From Flagellimonas sp947499585 (GTDB lineage: Bacteria; Bacteroidota; Bacteroidia; Flavobacteriales; Flavobacteriaceae): 64,000 nucleotides of DNA. The notes under the pieces were generated by a model. It was given only the letters and a program-made list of their open reading frames with translations. It was not told the DNA's origin and ran no database searches. Of this stretch, positions 6,885 through 15,896 are shown one piece after another. Position numbers and translations under genes: made by a program. The stretch covers positions 1,922,001 to 1,986,000 of the forward strand of contig NZ_CP138995.1 in assembly GCF_044596045.1 (NCBI RefSeq), read 5' to 3'. Each line of letters starts with the position of its first letter. Positions within the stretch are counted from its first letter, which is position 1.

Positions 6885-9398
6885 TTATTCTGGAATTCTG
6901 ATTTTATCTCCTAAAAACAAAGCATTTAAAAATAATCGGTTAGTACCGTACCAAGACCCTCTAAAGTTGGGGTTATCTGCAAACAGAACCACTCTTCCGC
7001 TTCCCAATTTACTTACTATTAATGAAGCCGATGGTTTTAGGTTTTCTTCCATATTTTTCTTGGTGATAAACCCATCAATATGTGGGTCTTTGGCATACTT
7101 TGCTACTGTGGCATACTCATTTTTACTGGGTGCCAACCAAACAGAGTTGTTTTTATAAACTGGAATGGAAGTATCGTTATAACCAAATGCAAGGGGATGG
7201 GTAATATCTAAATCCACTTTAAAAATTGCACCACCAAGACTTTCTTTTCCTAGGTCTTCAGGTGCATTTACATAAGGTTTGCGTTCAATGGTTTTTGTTG
7301 AATCTTTTTCTTTTTCAATTAATTTTTCATCTACTAATTCTTTATCAATAACCCATTTTGACGCAGTTCCAATAGTAATTAAGGTATTGCCTTTGTTCAC
7401 CCAGCTCTTTATTTTTTCCTGTTGTTTTTTGCTAAAATCATAGCCTCCTGAGACCATTACCAAGGTATTGTAGGTATCCAGGTTAGCTTTTCCAAAATTT
7501 CGAACTGGGATTTTGGTTATTGGCATATGCACTCTAGTGTCTAGTAGATGCCATACTTCTCCAGCTTCATAAGAACGGACTCCGTCGCCTATTATCATGG
7601 CGGCCTTAGGCTTTTTTAAAGGAGAAATCCATCTACTTCCTAAATCAATTCCTTGTAAGCTATATCCTGAGTTAACAGAATACATTGGAACATGGTATTT
7701 CTTTTGTGCTTGTTGAACTAGCTCATAAACCGCATTTGCATCCTTTTTTTGAAGACTTACCGGAATTACCAATGCACCATAACCAAATTTTTGGCTACCC
7801 ACAGAAGTATTGGCCGTAAAAGGTTTGGAGGAAGAGGAAATTACAAGTCCCTTAGATTGTAAATAATTTAGTGCAGCTACGGCGTTGTAATCATCATAAT
7901 CAATGATATAAGCATATTCAGATTTACTTATGGATGTTGTTTTTACCAAATTATCCAGTGATGTAACCTTCTCCCCAAGATTTAGAGAGGTAACCGGTTT
8001 GTACTTCATATTGTAAAAGTTGGCTACAGACCAGGCAGATGCATCGTAATACACGCTGTCACGGTATTTCTCATAGGTTTCAAACATGGTTTGCACCATT
8101 CTATACTGAGGTTGTCTTGTAGGAACCACAAAATTGTTACCTGATTTATAAACATCAATTTTATGGAGTAAAAGTTTGTCAACAAAGGCTTTTACACGGT
8201 TAGGGTCATGTTCATCTTTGAATGAATATCCTTTTACTTTACTTTTTGATGCGTTTGCCATTCCACTTTTGAAGAACTCCTGCTGGTATTTCCTCAAAAC
8301 TCCTTTATTCTCAACTGCTGCTTTAACAGTGGTAATACTAGAGGTGTATTGGTTTCTTATTGTGAAAGGAAAGGTGATTTCTCCAAAATCCGTGGTTTGT
8401 TTATGTCCTCTTGAACTTGCCTGTTCAAATAACAATCCCAATCCACCTTGTAAATCAGGGTAAGAGGAACCGTAGCCTGGATAAGTGCCATCAAACACTT
8501 CTTTTGTAAAGTAAAATGAACCGATGCTATCCAGCGCTTCGGCAAAATAGTTTCCGAATAAATTGTTCAGGTCTAAGTAATTTTCTTTTGGCATAATTGG
8601 GTTCAAAGAACCATTATCTTTCATGGGTTCAAAAAAGTAGGAGCTTTGGGTTCCCATTTCATGAAAATCTGTAACCACGTTTGGATACCACTCATGGTAC
8701 CAAGTCAATTTACCTCTGCTTTCAGGATTTATTCCCAATAGCCAATCTCTGTTTAAATCAAACCAATAATGGTTTGTTCTGCCCCTTGGCCAATATTCAT
8801 TGTGTTCCGCATCTTGAGGATCACCCACCAGTGGATTGCCTTGATACATGTTTGCCCATTGTGTATGTCTATCTCTACCATCTGGATTTATAGTGGGATC
8901 AACAAAAATTACACCTTTACTTATGTAATTTAATATTTCTGGATTGTTGGAGGCCGTTAAAGTATAAGCTGTTAATAAGGCTGCTTCTGAACTAGAGGGC
9001 TCATTGCCGTGCACATTGTACCCTAGGTTTATAAATATGGGCACATTGTCATAGTTCGTCGGACTTTTTGTTGGATCGGTAAATTCAAGATGTTGTGATT
9101 TTAACTGATCTAAATTCCCCAAATTTTCAGGAGAAGTTATCGTTAGAATAACCAATTTCCTGCCTTCATGAGTTCTTCCATATTCGTAAATGGAAGCTCT
9201 ATCGGAAACTTCAGAAAGTTTGGTCAGATAACTTACAATTAAGTCATGTCTTGTGTGCCTTTCGCCAATGCCATATCCTAAAAATTCTTCAGGTGATGGG
9301 ATGTTAGGATTGAAAGGGTGAAATTTTTTAAAGAAGTAGTCCTGAGCTGAAAGGGAAGTACTTAAAAACAGTGCTCCAAGGAGTAATTTTTTCAACAT
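6885..9398 (-). CDS. Secreted M14 zinc carboxypeptidase
   Basis: An 837-residue protein with a signal peptide (about 1-18, SLSA/QDY). The M14 domain occupies about 35-380: zinc ligands His-130 and Glu-133 in VHGNEPSS, third ligand His-246 in DFHEMGTQ, and the conserved NPDGRDR (171-177) and FDLNRDW (213-219). The C-terminal half (about 400-837) is a long region including GYDFSKKQQEKIKSWVNKG and a glutamine-amidotransferase-like segment, as in other large flavobacterial members. It probably trims peptides in the periplasm or outside the cell. It heads a two-gene unit with the amidohydrolase. Confidence 0.87.
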   Translation of the reverse strand: MLKKLLLGALFLSTSLSAQDYFFKKFHPFNPNIPSPEEFLGYGIGERHTRHDLIVSYLTKLSEVSDRASIYEYGRTHEGRKLVILTITSPENLGNLDQLKSQHLEFTDPTKSPTNYDNVPIFINLGYNVHGNEPSSSEAALLTAYTLTASNNPEILNYISKGVIFVDPTINPDGRDRHTQWANMYQGNPLVGDPQDAEHNEYWPRGRTNHYWFDLNRDWLLGINPESRGKLTWYHEWYPNVVTDFHEMGTQSSYFFEPMKDNGSLNPIMPKENYLDLNNLFGNYFAEALDSIGSFYFTKEVFDGTYPGYGSSYPDLQGGLGLLFEQASSRGHKQTTDFGEITFPFTIRNQYTSSITTVKAAVENKGVLRKYQQEFFKSGMANASKSKVKGYSFKDEHDPNRVKAFVDKLLLHKIDVYKSGNNFVVPTRQPQYRMVQTMFETYEKYRDSVYYDASAWSVANFYNMKYKPVTSLNLGEKVTSLDNLVKTTSISKSEYAYIIDYDDYNAVAALNYLQSKGLVISSSSKPFTANTSVGSQKFGYGALVIPVSLQKKDANAVYELVQQAQKKYHVPMYSVNSGYSLQGIDLGSRWISPLKKPKAAMIIGDGVRSYEAGEVWHLLDTRVHMPITKIPVRNFGKANLDTYNTLVMVSGGYDFSKKQQEKIKSWVNKGNTLITIGTASKWVIDKELVDEKLIEKEKDSTKTIERKPYVNAPEDLGKESLGGAIFKVDLDITHPLAFGYNDTSIPVYKNNSVWLAPSKNEYATVAKYAKDPHIDGFITKKNMEENLKPSASLIVSKLGSGRVVLFADNPNFRGSWYGTNRLFLNALFLGDKIRIPE

Positions 9399-9440
9399 AA
9401 ATATGAAGATTAGTTAATCTTCTAAAGATATGAAAAGGTT

Positions 9441-10658
9441 TTAATCGACAGAGTTGAATTCTTCTATTATTTCTTCAAATTCCATTCTGTAATAGGTGCC
9501 TTTTTTTTCTGAGTCCCTAGTGATGGAACCTCTTAATTGGCGAGCGAGGTTATAGATAAGTTTTAATCCTAATGATTTTGAAGTTTTAGGATCAATATCA
9601 TCAGAATATCCGATGCCATTATCACCAATATACATTTCATATCGCTTATCCGATAGTTTGCGAAGAGAGATTAAGATTTCACCGGCCTTATCTTCCTTAA
9701 TGCCGTATTTAAGAGCGTTTGTAATCGTTTCATTGATAATAAGGCCAAGTGGGATTACCGTGTCTATGCTTAGCTTATTCTCATCAATATCCAATTTCAC
9801 TTTTACATTATTGGTATTTCCTTTTACTGATCGCACCAAATATTCGCATAGTTCCTTAACGTAGGGTTTTAGCTCAATTTTAGATAAATAGTCATCTCGT
9901 TTATAAAGCATTTCATGCACCATTGCCATGGAAACCACTCTGTTTTGACTACTCTTTATAATACTGCTAATCTTTTCATCTGCAATGGATCTAGATTGTA
10001 GACTCAATAAACTTGAAACAGTTTGCAGGTTATTTTTCACCCTATGGTGTACTTCTTTTAAAAGTGTTTCCTTTTCATCAATTCGTTCTTGAATTTCCCG
10101 CCTGGATTTATACAATTTATGATGTGCTCGCAATAAATTCTTTCCAAAAACACCACCAAGTAAATAGACAGCAAAAATTACACTTAAAAAAGAAAACCAG
10201 CTTCTAGATTCCAAAGGGATTGTATTTCCTGAGATTTTGAAATCACTAAAGTCATAAAGAAATATAATGGCAACAACTGCTAGGTTAATAATAAGATAAA
10301 CTTGGCCGTAAATTTTTGTGGTTACATAGCCAGCAAATACTACTATGGCCAATACAAAAATAAAAGGGCTTTGAATACCACCACTAAACAACGTTATCAA
10401 GGTAGCGCCAACCATCGCCAATATGGAGGTGATATTATATGTTACCGTTAGATTTTCATGCTTGCGAAATAAAAAGGTGTTCAATAGGTTTAGGACTGCA
10501 AAGCCAAAAAATGTGTAGGGAATTATTCCTTTTATATCTAATAGGAATAAGCATATTATACCTAATATGACTGCAAATAAAGAAGAACTATAGTTAACCT
10601 TGAGCACCAATTGAATTTTGTCCTGTAAACGATATTTGTCCTTATTAGGAATTTTCAT
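9441..10658 (-). CDS. Membrane sensor histidine kinase, HisKA_2 type
   Basis: A 405-residue kinase. About residues 20-175 form five or six membrane helices with no periplasmic domain, so it probably senses within or near the membrane. A short coiled linker leads to the HisKA_2 phosphoacceptor box KEVHHRVKNNLQ (His-204/205), followed by a HATPase_c domain with INETITNALKYGI (N box) and GDNGIGY (G1 box). No response regulator gene is next to it, so it is an orphan. A TAAATTTG element 29 bases upstream of the ATG is a plausible -7 box. Confidence 0.88.
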   Translation of the reverse strand: MKIPNKDKYRLQDKIQLVLKVNYSSSLFAVILGIICLFLLDIKGIIPYTFFGFAVLNLLNTFLFRKHENLTVTYNITSILAMVGATLITLFSGGIQSPFIFVLAIVVFAGYVTTKIYGQVYLIINLAVVAIIFLYDFSDFKISGNTIPLESRSWFSFLSVIFAVYLLGGVFGKNLLRAHHKLYKSRREIQERIDEKETLLKEVHHRVKNNLQTVSSLLSLQSRSIADEKISSIIKSSQNRVVSMAMVHEMLYKRDDYLSKIELKPYVKELCEYLVRSVKGNTNNVKVKLDIDENKLSIDTVIPLGLIINETITNALKYGIKEDKAGEILISLRKLSDKRYEMYIGDNGIGYSDDIDPKTSKSLGLKLIYNLARQLRGSITRDSEKKGTYYRMEFEEIIEEFNSVD

Positions 10659-10686
10659 ATGCTGCGTTGGTTGTTCTCTTCTACTA

Positions 10687-10694
10687 CAAATTTA
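10687..10694 (-). promoter_or_regulatory. Probable -7 box of the histidine kinase gene
   Basis: On the minus strand the sequence reads TAAATTTG, a full match to the flavobacterial TAnnTTTG element, 29 bases before the kinase ATG. The expected upstream TTG is only approximated by a TTT at about the right distance. Confidence 0.4.
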
Positions 10695-10769
10695 TGTTAA
10701 AATATAGTGGTAAAAGTAGCTTATTATGGGGTGTTTAAGCTATAAATCTAATTATGTTTTTTATATAAT

Positions 10770-10802
10770 CAAAAACGACAACCCTAAAAGGCTGTCGTTT
10801 AA
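10770..10802 (-). terminator. Intrinsic terminator after secA
   Basis: AAACGACA and TGTCGTTT form an 8-bp stem, extended by an inner CC/GG pair, about 20 bases past the secA stop. On the minus strand it is followed by TTTTTG, so it should end leftward secA transcription. Confidence 0.8.
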
Positions 10803-10822
10803 TCGGTTTAAATATTTTGAGA

Positions 10823-13800
10823 TTAGTCTTCTATCAACACCCACTCACCTTTATGTATGAGAGGTTCAGCTTGTTTGTATTTAACAGTCTTACTTTCGCC
10901 GGACATTACATTTTTTATAGTGACCCGATCATTTCTTCCAATTTTCGGCTTCTCCCTAACAATAGTTTCTGTAATAGCAGGCCTTCCTCCTTGTGTTTGC
11001 CCAGCTGCTCTGTTTTGAGCGGCCAATTCATCACTATTGGGTATTTCTTCTTTTGAAGTTTGTATATTTTCCTTTGGTCTACGAACATTTCTGGCCTCTT
11101 GAATCTGGTTTGTGTTTTCTGTAGGTAATTCTCCTTTGAACAAAAAGGAAATAATCTCTTTGTTCACTTTGTCAATCATTTCTTTAAAAAGCTCAAAAGC
11201 TTCAAACTTGTATATTAAAAGCGGATCTTTTTGCTCATGAACGGCCAATTGCACGGATTGCTTTAATTCATCCATTTTGCGCAAATGTGTTTTCCAAGAA
11301 TCATCTATGATAGCCAAAGAAATATTCTTCTCGAAATCTGTAATCAATTGTTTTCCATTACTGGTATAAGCCCCTTCCAAATTGGTTACAACGTTAAGGG
11401 ATTTAATACCATCTGTAAATGGAACCACTATACGCTCAAACTTATTGGATTGATCTTCATATACTTTTTTAATGACCTGAAAAGCTACCGTAGCGCTTCT
11501 TTCCATTTTTTGCTGATAGAAATCATAAGCAGCGTTGTAGACACTAGTGGCAATATCTTGAAAGCTCAACTTTTTAAATTCCTCTTCGGTGACAGGAGAA
11601 GTAATTGAAAAATATTTGATTAGTTCAAATTCAAAATTTTTGTAATCATCTGCGGCCTTGTTGGTATCGGCAATAATTTCAGAGGTGTCGTAGATCATAT
11701 TGGCAATATCCACTTTAAGACGTTCCCCTTGCAATGCATGTCGTCTTCTTTTGTATACAACCTCACGCTGAGCGTTCATTACGTCATCATATTCCAATAA
11801 ACGTTTACGAATACCAAAGTTGTTTTCTTCTACTTTCTTCTGTGCGCGCTCAATGGATTTGGTCATCATGGAGTGTTGTATGACCTCTCCATCTTCCAAG
11901 CCCATACGATCCATCATTTTGGCTACACGATCAGAGCCAAACAGGCGCATTAAGTTATCTTCTAAAGAAACATAGAATTGAGAGCTTCCTGGATCTCCCT
12001 GACGTCCAGAACGGCCACGTAACTGTCTGTCCACACGTCTTGAATCATGACGTTCCGTACCAACAATGGCGAGTCCGCCAGCATCTTTTACTTGCGTACT
12101 TAGTTTGATATCGGTTCCACGACCTGCCATGTTGGTGGCAATGGTTACTATACCTGCGTTACCGGCTTCTGCAACAATGTCCGCTTCTTTTTTATGAAGC
12201 TTTGCGTTAAGCACGTTGTGCGGAACTTTACGAACACTCAATAGTTTAGAAAGTAGCTCAGATATTTCTACTGAGGTGGTACCAATTAGAACTGGTCTAC
12301 CTGCATTTGATAGTTGGGTGACCTCTTCTATGATCGCATTGTATTTTTCACGTTTGGTCTTGTATATCAAATCGTGTCTGTCATCACGGGCAATAGGTCT
12401 ATTGGTTGGAATTTCCATTACGTCCAACTTATAGATTTCCCAGAATTCTCCAGCTTCAGTAACTGCTGTACCGGTCATTCCAGCCAGCTTATTGTACATT
12501 CTAAAGTAGTTCTGAAGGGTAATCGTAGCAAAAGTTTGGGTCATGGCCTCAATCTTTACGCTCTCTTTGGCTTCAATCGCTTGGTGAAGCCCATCAGAGT
12601 AACGTCTACCATCCATAATTCGACCTGTCTGCTCATCTACGATCATAACCTTGTTTTCCATGACCACATACTCCACATCTTTTTCAAACAGCGTGTAGGC
12701 CTTTAATAATTGGCTCATGGTATGGATACGCTCACTTTTAACGGCAAATTCTTTAAAAAGCCCTTCTTTAAGTTCAGCTTCTTTTTCAATCTCTAGATTT
12801 TGGTTTTCAATTTTTGCAATTTCACCACCAATATCTGGCATTACAAAAAAGTCTTTATCCTGATCTCCAGAAATATAATCAACCCCTTTATCCGTTAATT
12901 CAATTTGATTGTTCTTCTCATCAATAGTAAACAATAGTTCGGCATCAACCTTGGGCATTTCGCGGTTGTTGTCTTGCATATAAAAGTTCTCTGTCTTTTG
13001 CAGTAACTGTTTTACACCTTCTTCACTCAAAAATTTGATTAACGCTTTATTTTTTGGTAAACCTCGATGTACGCGCAATAATTGAAACCCACCTTCTTTG
13101 GTATCTCCTTCACTAATCAATTTTTTGGCTTCTGCCAACACACCAGTTAAATACTGTCGTTGTTTTTGAACAATATCACCAACTTTTGGTTTTAATTCAT
13201 TGAATTCATGTCTGTCACCTTCCGGAACTGGGCCAGAAATAATCAAAGGCGTACGGGCATCATCTATCAATACAGAATCCACTTCATCTACAATAGCGTA
13301 ATGATGTGGGGGCTGTACCAAATCATCTGGGGTATGTGCCATATTGTCCCTTAGGTAATCAAAACCAAACTCATTGTTAGTTCCATAGGTGATATCAGAG
13401 TTATATGCCGCTCGTCGACCTTCAGAATTTGGCTGATGTTTGTCTATACAATCAACGGAAAGACCATGAAACTCAAAAATAGGGGCCATCCATGCACTAT
13501 CCCTCTTTGCCAGATAGTCGTTTACGGTTACCAAATGCGCTCCTTTGCCGGGTAGTGCATTTAAGTAGAGTGGGAGAGTGGCCACCAATGTTTTACCTTC
13601 TCCTGTGTGCATCTCTGCAATTTTCCCTTCATGCAAGGCAATCCCCCCAATGAGCTGAACATCATAATGTATCATATCCCAGGTAACTTCTTTTCCGGCG
13701 GCATCCCAAGAATTTTTCCAAACTGCGTTATCTCCTTCAAGGGAAACATAGTCTTTTGTGCCTGATAATGACCTGTCAAATTCGGTAGCGGTTACAGTAA

Positions 13801-14185
13801 TGGTTTCATTGGCAGTGAAACGCTTTGCCGTTTCCTTTACTACGGCAAAAGCTTCTGGAAGAATTGTATTCAGTGTGTTTTCTGAAATTTTGTAAGCCTC
13901 TTCATTGAGCTTGTCAATTTCAGTATAGATTTCTTCATTACGATCTATATCTGTAGAATTCTGGACTTCTTCCTTTAGTGCTTTGATTTTATCATCTATC
14001 TCCTTACAATCTTCTTGTATCTTGGATTTAAAGGAAACTGTTTTTTGTCTTAGTTCATCGTGGGTCAACCCTTCAAGCTGTTCTTCAAAGGATTTTATCT
14101 CTTTGACTAAAGGCTGTAACGATTTTACGTCTTTCTCTGATTTATCTCCAACGAAAACCTTTAGTACGGAATTAATAAAGCTCAT
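10823..14185 (-). CDS. secA: Preprotein translocase ATPase SecA, long Bacteroidota form
   Basis: SecA drives proteins through SecYEG by ATP hydrolysis. Walker A is MHTGEGKTL (about 192-200); VDEVDSVLIDDARTPL, MTGTA, TNMAGRGTDI and LRGRSGRQGDPG follow as in all SecA proteins. At 1120 residues it is about 200 longer than the E. coli protein. The extra length lies in lineage-typical insertions within the first nucleotide-binding domain, including the acidic stretch around DKDFFVMPDIGGEIAKIE. The C-terminus (ending GEWVLIED) has no Cys-rich zinc finger for SecB. A terminator separates it from the upstream DUF2795 gene and another follows it. Confidence 0.97.
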   Translation of the reverse strand: MSFINSVLKVFVGDKSEKDVKSLQPLVKEIKSFEEQLEGLTHDELRQKTVSFKSKIQEDCKEIDDKIKALKEEVQNSTDIDRNEEIYTEIDKLNEEAYKISENTLNTILPEAFAVVKETAKRFTANETITVTATEFDRSLSGTKDYVSLEGDNAVWKNSWDAAGKEVTWDMIHYDVQLIGGIALHEGKIAEMHTGEGKTLVATLPLYLNALPGKGAHLVTVNDYLAKRDSAWMAPIFEFHGLSVDCIDKHQPNSEGRRAAYNSDITYGTNNEFGFDYLRDNMAHTPDDLVQPPHHYAIVDEVDSVLIDDARTPLIISGPVPEGDRHEFNELKPKVGDIVQKQRQYLTGVLAEAKKLISEGDTKEGGFQLLRVHRGLPKNKALIKFLSEEGVKQLLQKTENFYMQDNNREMPKVDAELLFTIDEKNNQIELTDKGVDYISGDQDKDFFVMPDIGGEIAKIENQNLEIEKEAELKEGLFKEFAVKSERIHTMSQLLKAYTLFEKDVEYVVMENKVMIVDEQTGRIMDGRRYSDGLHQAIEAKESVKIEAMTQTFATITLQNYFRMYNKLAGMTGTAVTEAGEFWEIYKLDVMEIPTNRPIARDDRHDLIYKTKREKYNAIIEEVTQLSNAGRPVLIGTTSVEISELLSKLLSVRKVPHNVLNAKLHKKEADIVAEAGNAGIVTIATNMAGRGTDIKLSTQVKDAGGLAIVGTERHDSRRVDRQLRGRSGRQGDPGSSQFYVSLEDNLMRLFGSDRVAKMMDRMGLEDGEVIQHSMMTKSIERAQKKVEENNFGIRKRLLEYDDVMNAQREVVYKRRRHALQGERLKVDIANMIYDTSEIIADTNKAADDYKNFEFELIKYFSITSPVTEEEFKKLSFQDIATSVYNAAYDFYQQKMERSATVAFQVIKKVYEDQSNKFERIVVPFTDGIKSLNVVTNLEGAYTSNGKQLITDFEKNISLAIIDDSWKTHLRKMDELKQSVQLAVHEQKDPLLIYKFEAFELFKEMIDKVNKEIISFLFKGELPTENTNQIQEARNVRRPKENIQTSKEEIPNSDELAAQNRAAGQTQGGRPAITETIVREKPKIGRNDRVTIKNVMSGESKTVKYKQAEPLIHKGEWVLIED

Positions 14186-14271
14186 GAATAATTTTTCTTT
14201 TGGATTGCAAAAGCTGTTCCATTGTCCTGAGGAGGGTAGAAACCTTTTGCTAGGCTGTCAAAATTACATAA

Positions 14272-14297
14272 AAAAAAGCCTCATAAGAGACTTTTTA
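14272..14297 (-). terminator. Hairpin with U-tract between the DUF2795 gene and secA
   Basis: On the minus strand AAAAAGTCTC, a TTAT loop and GAGGCTTTTTTT form a stem with one G-U pair followed by a T run. It pairs well only in the leftward transcript, just past the DUF2795 stop, so it probably limits readthrough into secA. Confidence 0.65.
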
Positions 14298-14318
14298 GTA
14301 GTGTTTGTTTTTCTAAAA

Positions 14319-14543
14319 TTAATACTCGTCCTCATTCCAGAGGTAATCCTCTTCGGTGGGATAATCGGGCCATATTTCCTCGATGGACTCGTAAATTTCA
14401 CCACCCTCTTCTTCCATTGATTGAAGATTTTCAACAACTTCCAATGGCGCTCCGGTACGGATGGCATAATCTATTAATTCGTCTTTGGTGGCTGGCCAAG
14501 GCGCATCACTTAAATATGAAGCTAATTCTAATGTCCAGTACAT
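14319..14543 (-). CDS. DUF2795 small protein
   Basis: A 74-residue acidic protein of the DUF2795 family: the N-terminal half (ELASYLSDAPWPATKDELIDY, then RTGAPLEVVENLQ) is a small helical domain and the tail is very acidic (EEIWPDYPTEEDYLWNEDEY). Homologues in this phylum commonly sit upstream of secA, as here. No biochemical role is established. A near-perfect promoter lies upstream and a hairpin terminator downstream, so it can be expressed independently of secA. Confidence 0.85.
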   Translation of the reverse strand: MYWTLELASYLSDAPWPATKDELIDYAIRTGAPLEVVENLQSMEEEGGEIYESIEEIWPDYPTEEDYLWNEDEY

Positions 14544-14570
14544 AGTAACGGTTTGATTTTAAATTTTTTG

Positions 14571-14600
14571 CAAAAATAATTTTTAAACTGAATTTGTCAA
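14571..14600 (-). promoter_or_regulatory. Consensus flavobacterial promoter of the DUF2795 gene
   Basis: On the minus strand TTG (14600-14598), a 19-base spacer and TATTTTTG (14578-14571) match TTG-N17/23-TAnnTTTG exactly. The predicted leader is about 20 bases. Confidence 0.75.
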
Positions 14601-14668
14601 GCAAAATCGACATTATTTAAAAAAATATTTTCAACATATTAGTTTGTAACGCAGAAAATAAGGATTTA

Positions 14669-15226
14669 TTAGTCTAATTTTTCAGGAATCCACTTGACCT
14701 CTTCTGCCAACAAATCCTTTGACAACTTCCGTGCCAATACAAAAAGGTAGTCGGAAAGTCTATTTATGTATGCAAGTAGCATGTCAGGTACTGGGTCATT
14801 TTCATGTAAATATGAGATCATACGTTCCGCCCGGCGACAAACTGTTCTGGCAATATGACAGTATGACACAGTTGCGTGCCCTCCAGGAAGAATAAAATGA
14901 GTCATTTCTGGAAGTTGTTTGTTCATTTCATCAATTTCTTTCTCCAACAGCTCAATATCATCCTCATTTATTTTAGGGATTTTCAAGCGATTTTCTTTTT
15001 TTGGTTCGGTGGCCAAAATTGCACCTACCGTAAAGAGTTTGTTTTGAACCAAAGTGAGAATTTCTTTTGAGTTACGATCAATTTCTTGGTCCCTGAGCAG
15101 CCCTAGAAACGAATTTAATTCGTCTACAGTACCGTAACTTTCAATTCGAATATGGTGTTTTGGAACTCGTTTGCCTGTAAAAAGTGCCGTGGTAGCTTTG
15201 TCGCCAGTTTTTGTATAAATTTTCAT
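14669..15226 (-). CDS. PduO-type ATP:cob(I)alamin adenosyltransferase
   Basis: A 185-residue enzyme that transfers adenosyl from ATP to reduced cobalamin to make coenzyme B12. The ATP-binding N-terminus YTKTGDKATTALFTGKRVPK, the SYGTVDELNSFLG segment, VCRRAERM and the closing INRLSDYLFVLAR are diagnostic of the PduO/MMAB family. Length is normal. Its ATG overlaps the stop of the small membrane protein gene upstream (ATGA). The likely user is methylmalonyl-CoA mutase, encoded elsewhere. I see no cobalamin riboswitch nearby. Confidence 0.93.
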   Translation of the reverse strand: MKIYTKTGDKATTALFTGKRVPKHHIRIESYGTVDELNSFLGLLRDQEIDRNSKEILTLVQNKLFTVGAILATEPKKENRLKIPKINEDDIELLEKEIDEMNKQLPEMTHFILPGGHATVSYCHIARTVCRRAERMISYLHENDPVPDMLLAYINRLSDYLFVLARKLSKDLLAEEVKWIPEKLD

Positions 15227-15357
15227 TTTTCGTGTCTACGTTTACCTTCCATAAACTTTCGAGACTTTCTATTTCTTGAACCTCTTTTGTTCTTAAAAAG
15301 GATTGCTATGTAAATGATGGCCAATAACCCTAAAATGTAATAAATAGTATCACTCAT
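15223..15357 (-). CDS. 44-residue membrane protein coupled to the adenosyltransferase
   Basis: Read leftward from the ATG at 15357, this frame encodes 44 residues: one transmembrane helix (DTIYYILGLLAIIYIAILF) followed by a strongly basic tail (NKRGSRNRKSRKFMEGKRR). The TGA stop shares an ATGA with the adenosyltransferase start, a classic coupling arrangement, and the gene lies 34 bases after the methyltransferase-like gene. It was short enough to be missed by ordinary ORF cutoffs. I do not recognise the family; a small membrane anchor or complex subunit is possible. Confidence 0.65.
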   Translation of the reverse strand: MSDTIYYILGLLAIIYIAILFKNKRGSRNRKSRKFMEGKRRHEK

Positions 15358-15391
15358 GAGAGAAGTGCTTTTGATATTTAAAAATACTTTT

Positions 15392-15892
15392 TTAAATCCG
15401 GATGGTGAAATGTTCTTTTACTTGTTCCTTCCGAATAAAAAGAACGCCACAATGGAACATGTCTATGCTTACCGTGATCATTGGCAATTCAACAAGTTTT
15501 CTCCAAAGCTCTTGTTTTTTAGGAGTTTGATGAATGGAGTTGATAAAAATCATACTATTGTAATGGAATTTACCTTCTAATAATAAATGCTTTAGCTCAT
15601 CGACCCTTAATTCTTCGACATAAAGTAAATCAATCATAGTTGTACCCATGACTATATTTGGAAAATGGGTGTGCAAGAGTTTTTTAAGGTCATGATTTCC
15701 CCAAAGCTCCATGGTATTATAGTCAAAGTAGGTGATGCTCTTTAAAAGTATGTTAATTGACTTTACATTGTCCCATTTTTGTTTTGAGTACAGGCATTTG
15801 GTAACATAATTAAAAACAAAAGGGGAGTGCACACCATGCTGGTTGGTTGATTTTATAAGGAACTTCAGGTATGTAATGAATTTTAAATACAT
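15392..15892 (-). CDS. Shortened class I methyltransferase-like protein
   Basis: The N-terminus (KFLIKSTNQHGVHSPFVFNY, then TKCLYSKQKW) and the C-terminus (VSIDMFHCGVLFIRKEQVKE, then HFTIRI) match, from memory, a flavobacterial SAM-methyltransferase-like family of roughly 230-260 residues. This protein has only 166. The glycine-rich motif I that binds SAM, expected in the middle (as in EIGTSLG), is absent; the middle reads NTMELWGNHDLKKLLHTHFP and then MIDLLYVEEL. It is intact as a reading frame and starts four bases after the ABC-F stop, so it is expressed. It is probably not an active methyltransferase. Confidence 0.6.
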   Translation of the reverse strand: MYLKFITYLKFLIKSTNQHGVHSPFVFNYVTKCLYSKQKWDNVKSINILLKSITYFDYNTMELWGNHDLKKLLHTHFPNIVMGTTMIDLLYVEELRVDELKHLLLEGKFHYNSMIFINSIHQTPKKQELWRKLVELPMITVSIDMFHCGVLFIRKEQVKEHFTIRI

Positions 15893-15896
15893 TTGA

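Noticed and set aside
12314..12706. 130-residue plus-strand frame inside secA
   Set aside because: It is antisense to a conserved part of SecA, rich in Phe/His/Ser as expected of a shadow frame, and has no promoter or family resemblance.
14186..14318. Search for a dedicated secA promoter
   Set aside because: No TAnnTTTG with a suitable TTG is visible between the hairpin and the secA start, so no promoter is reported.
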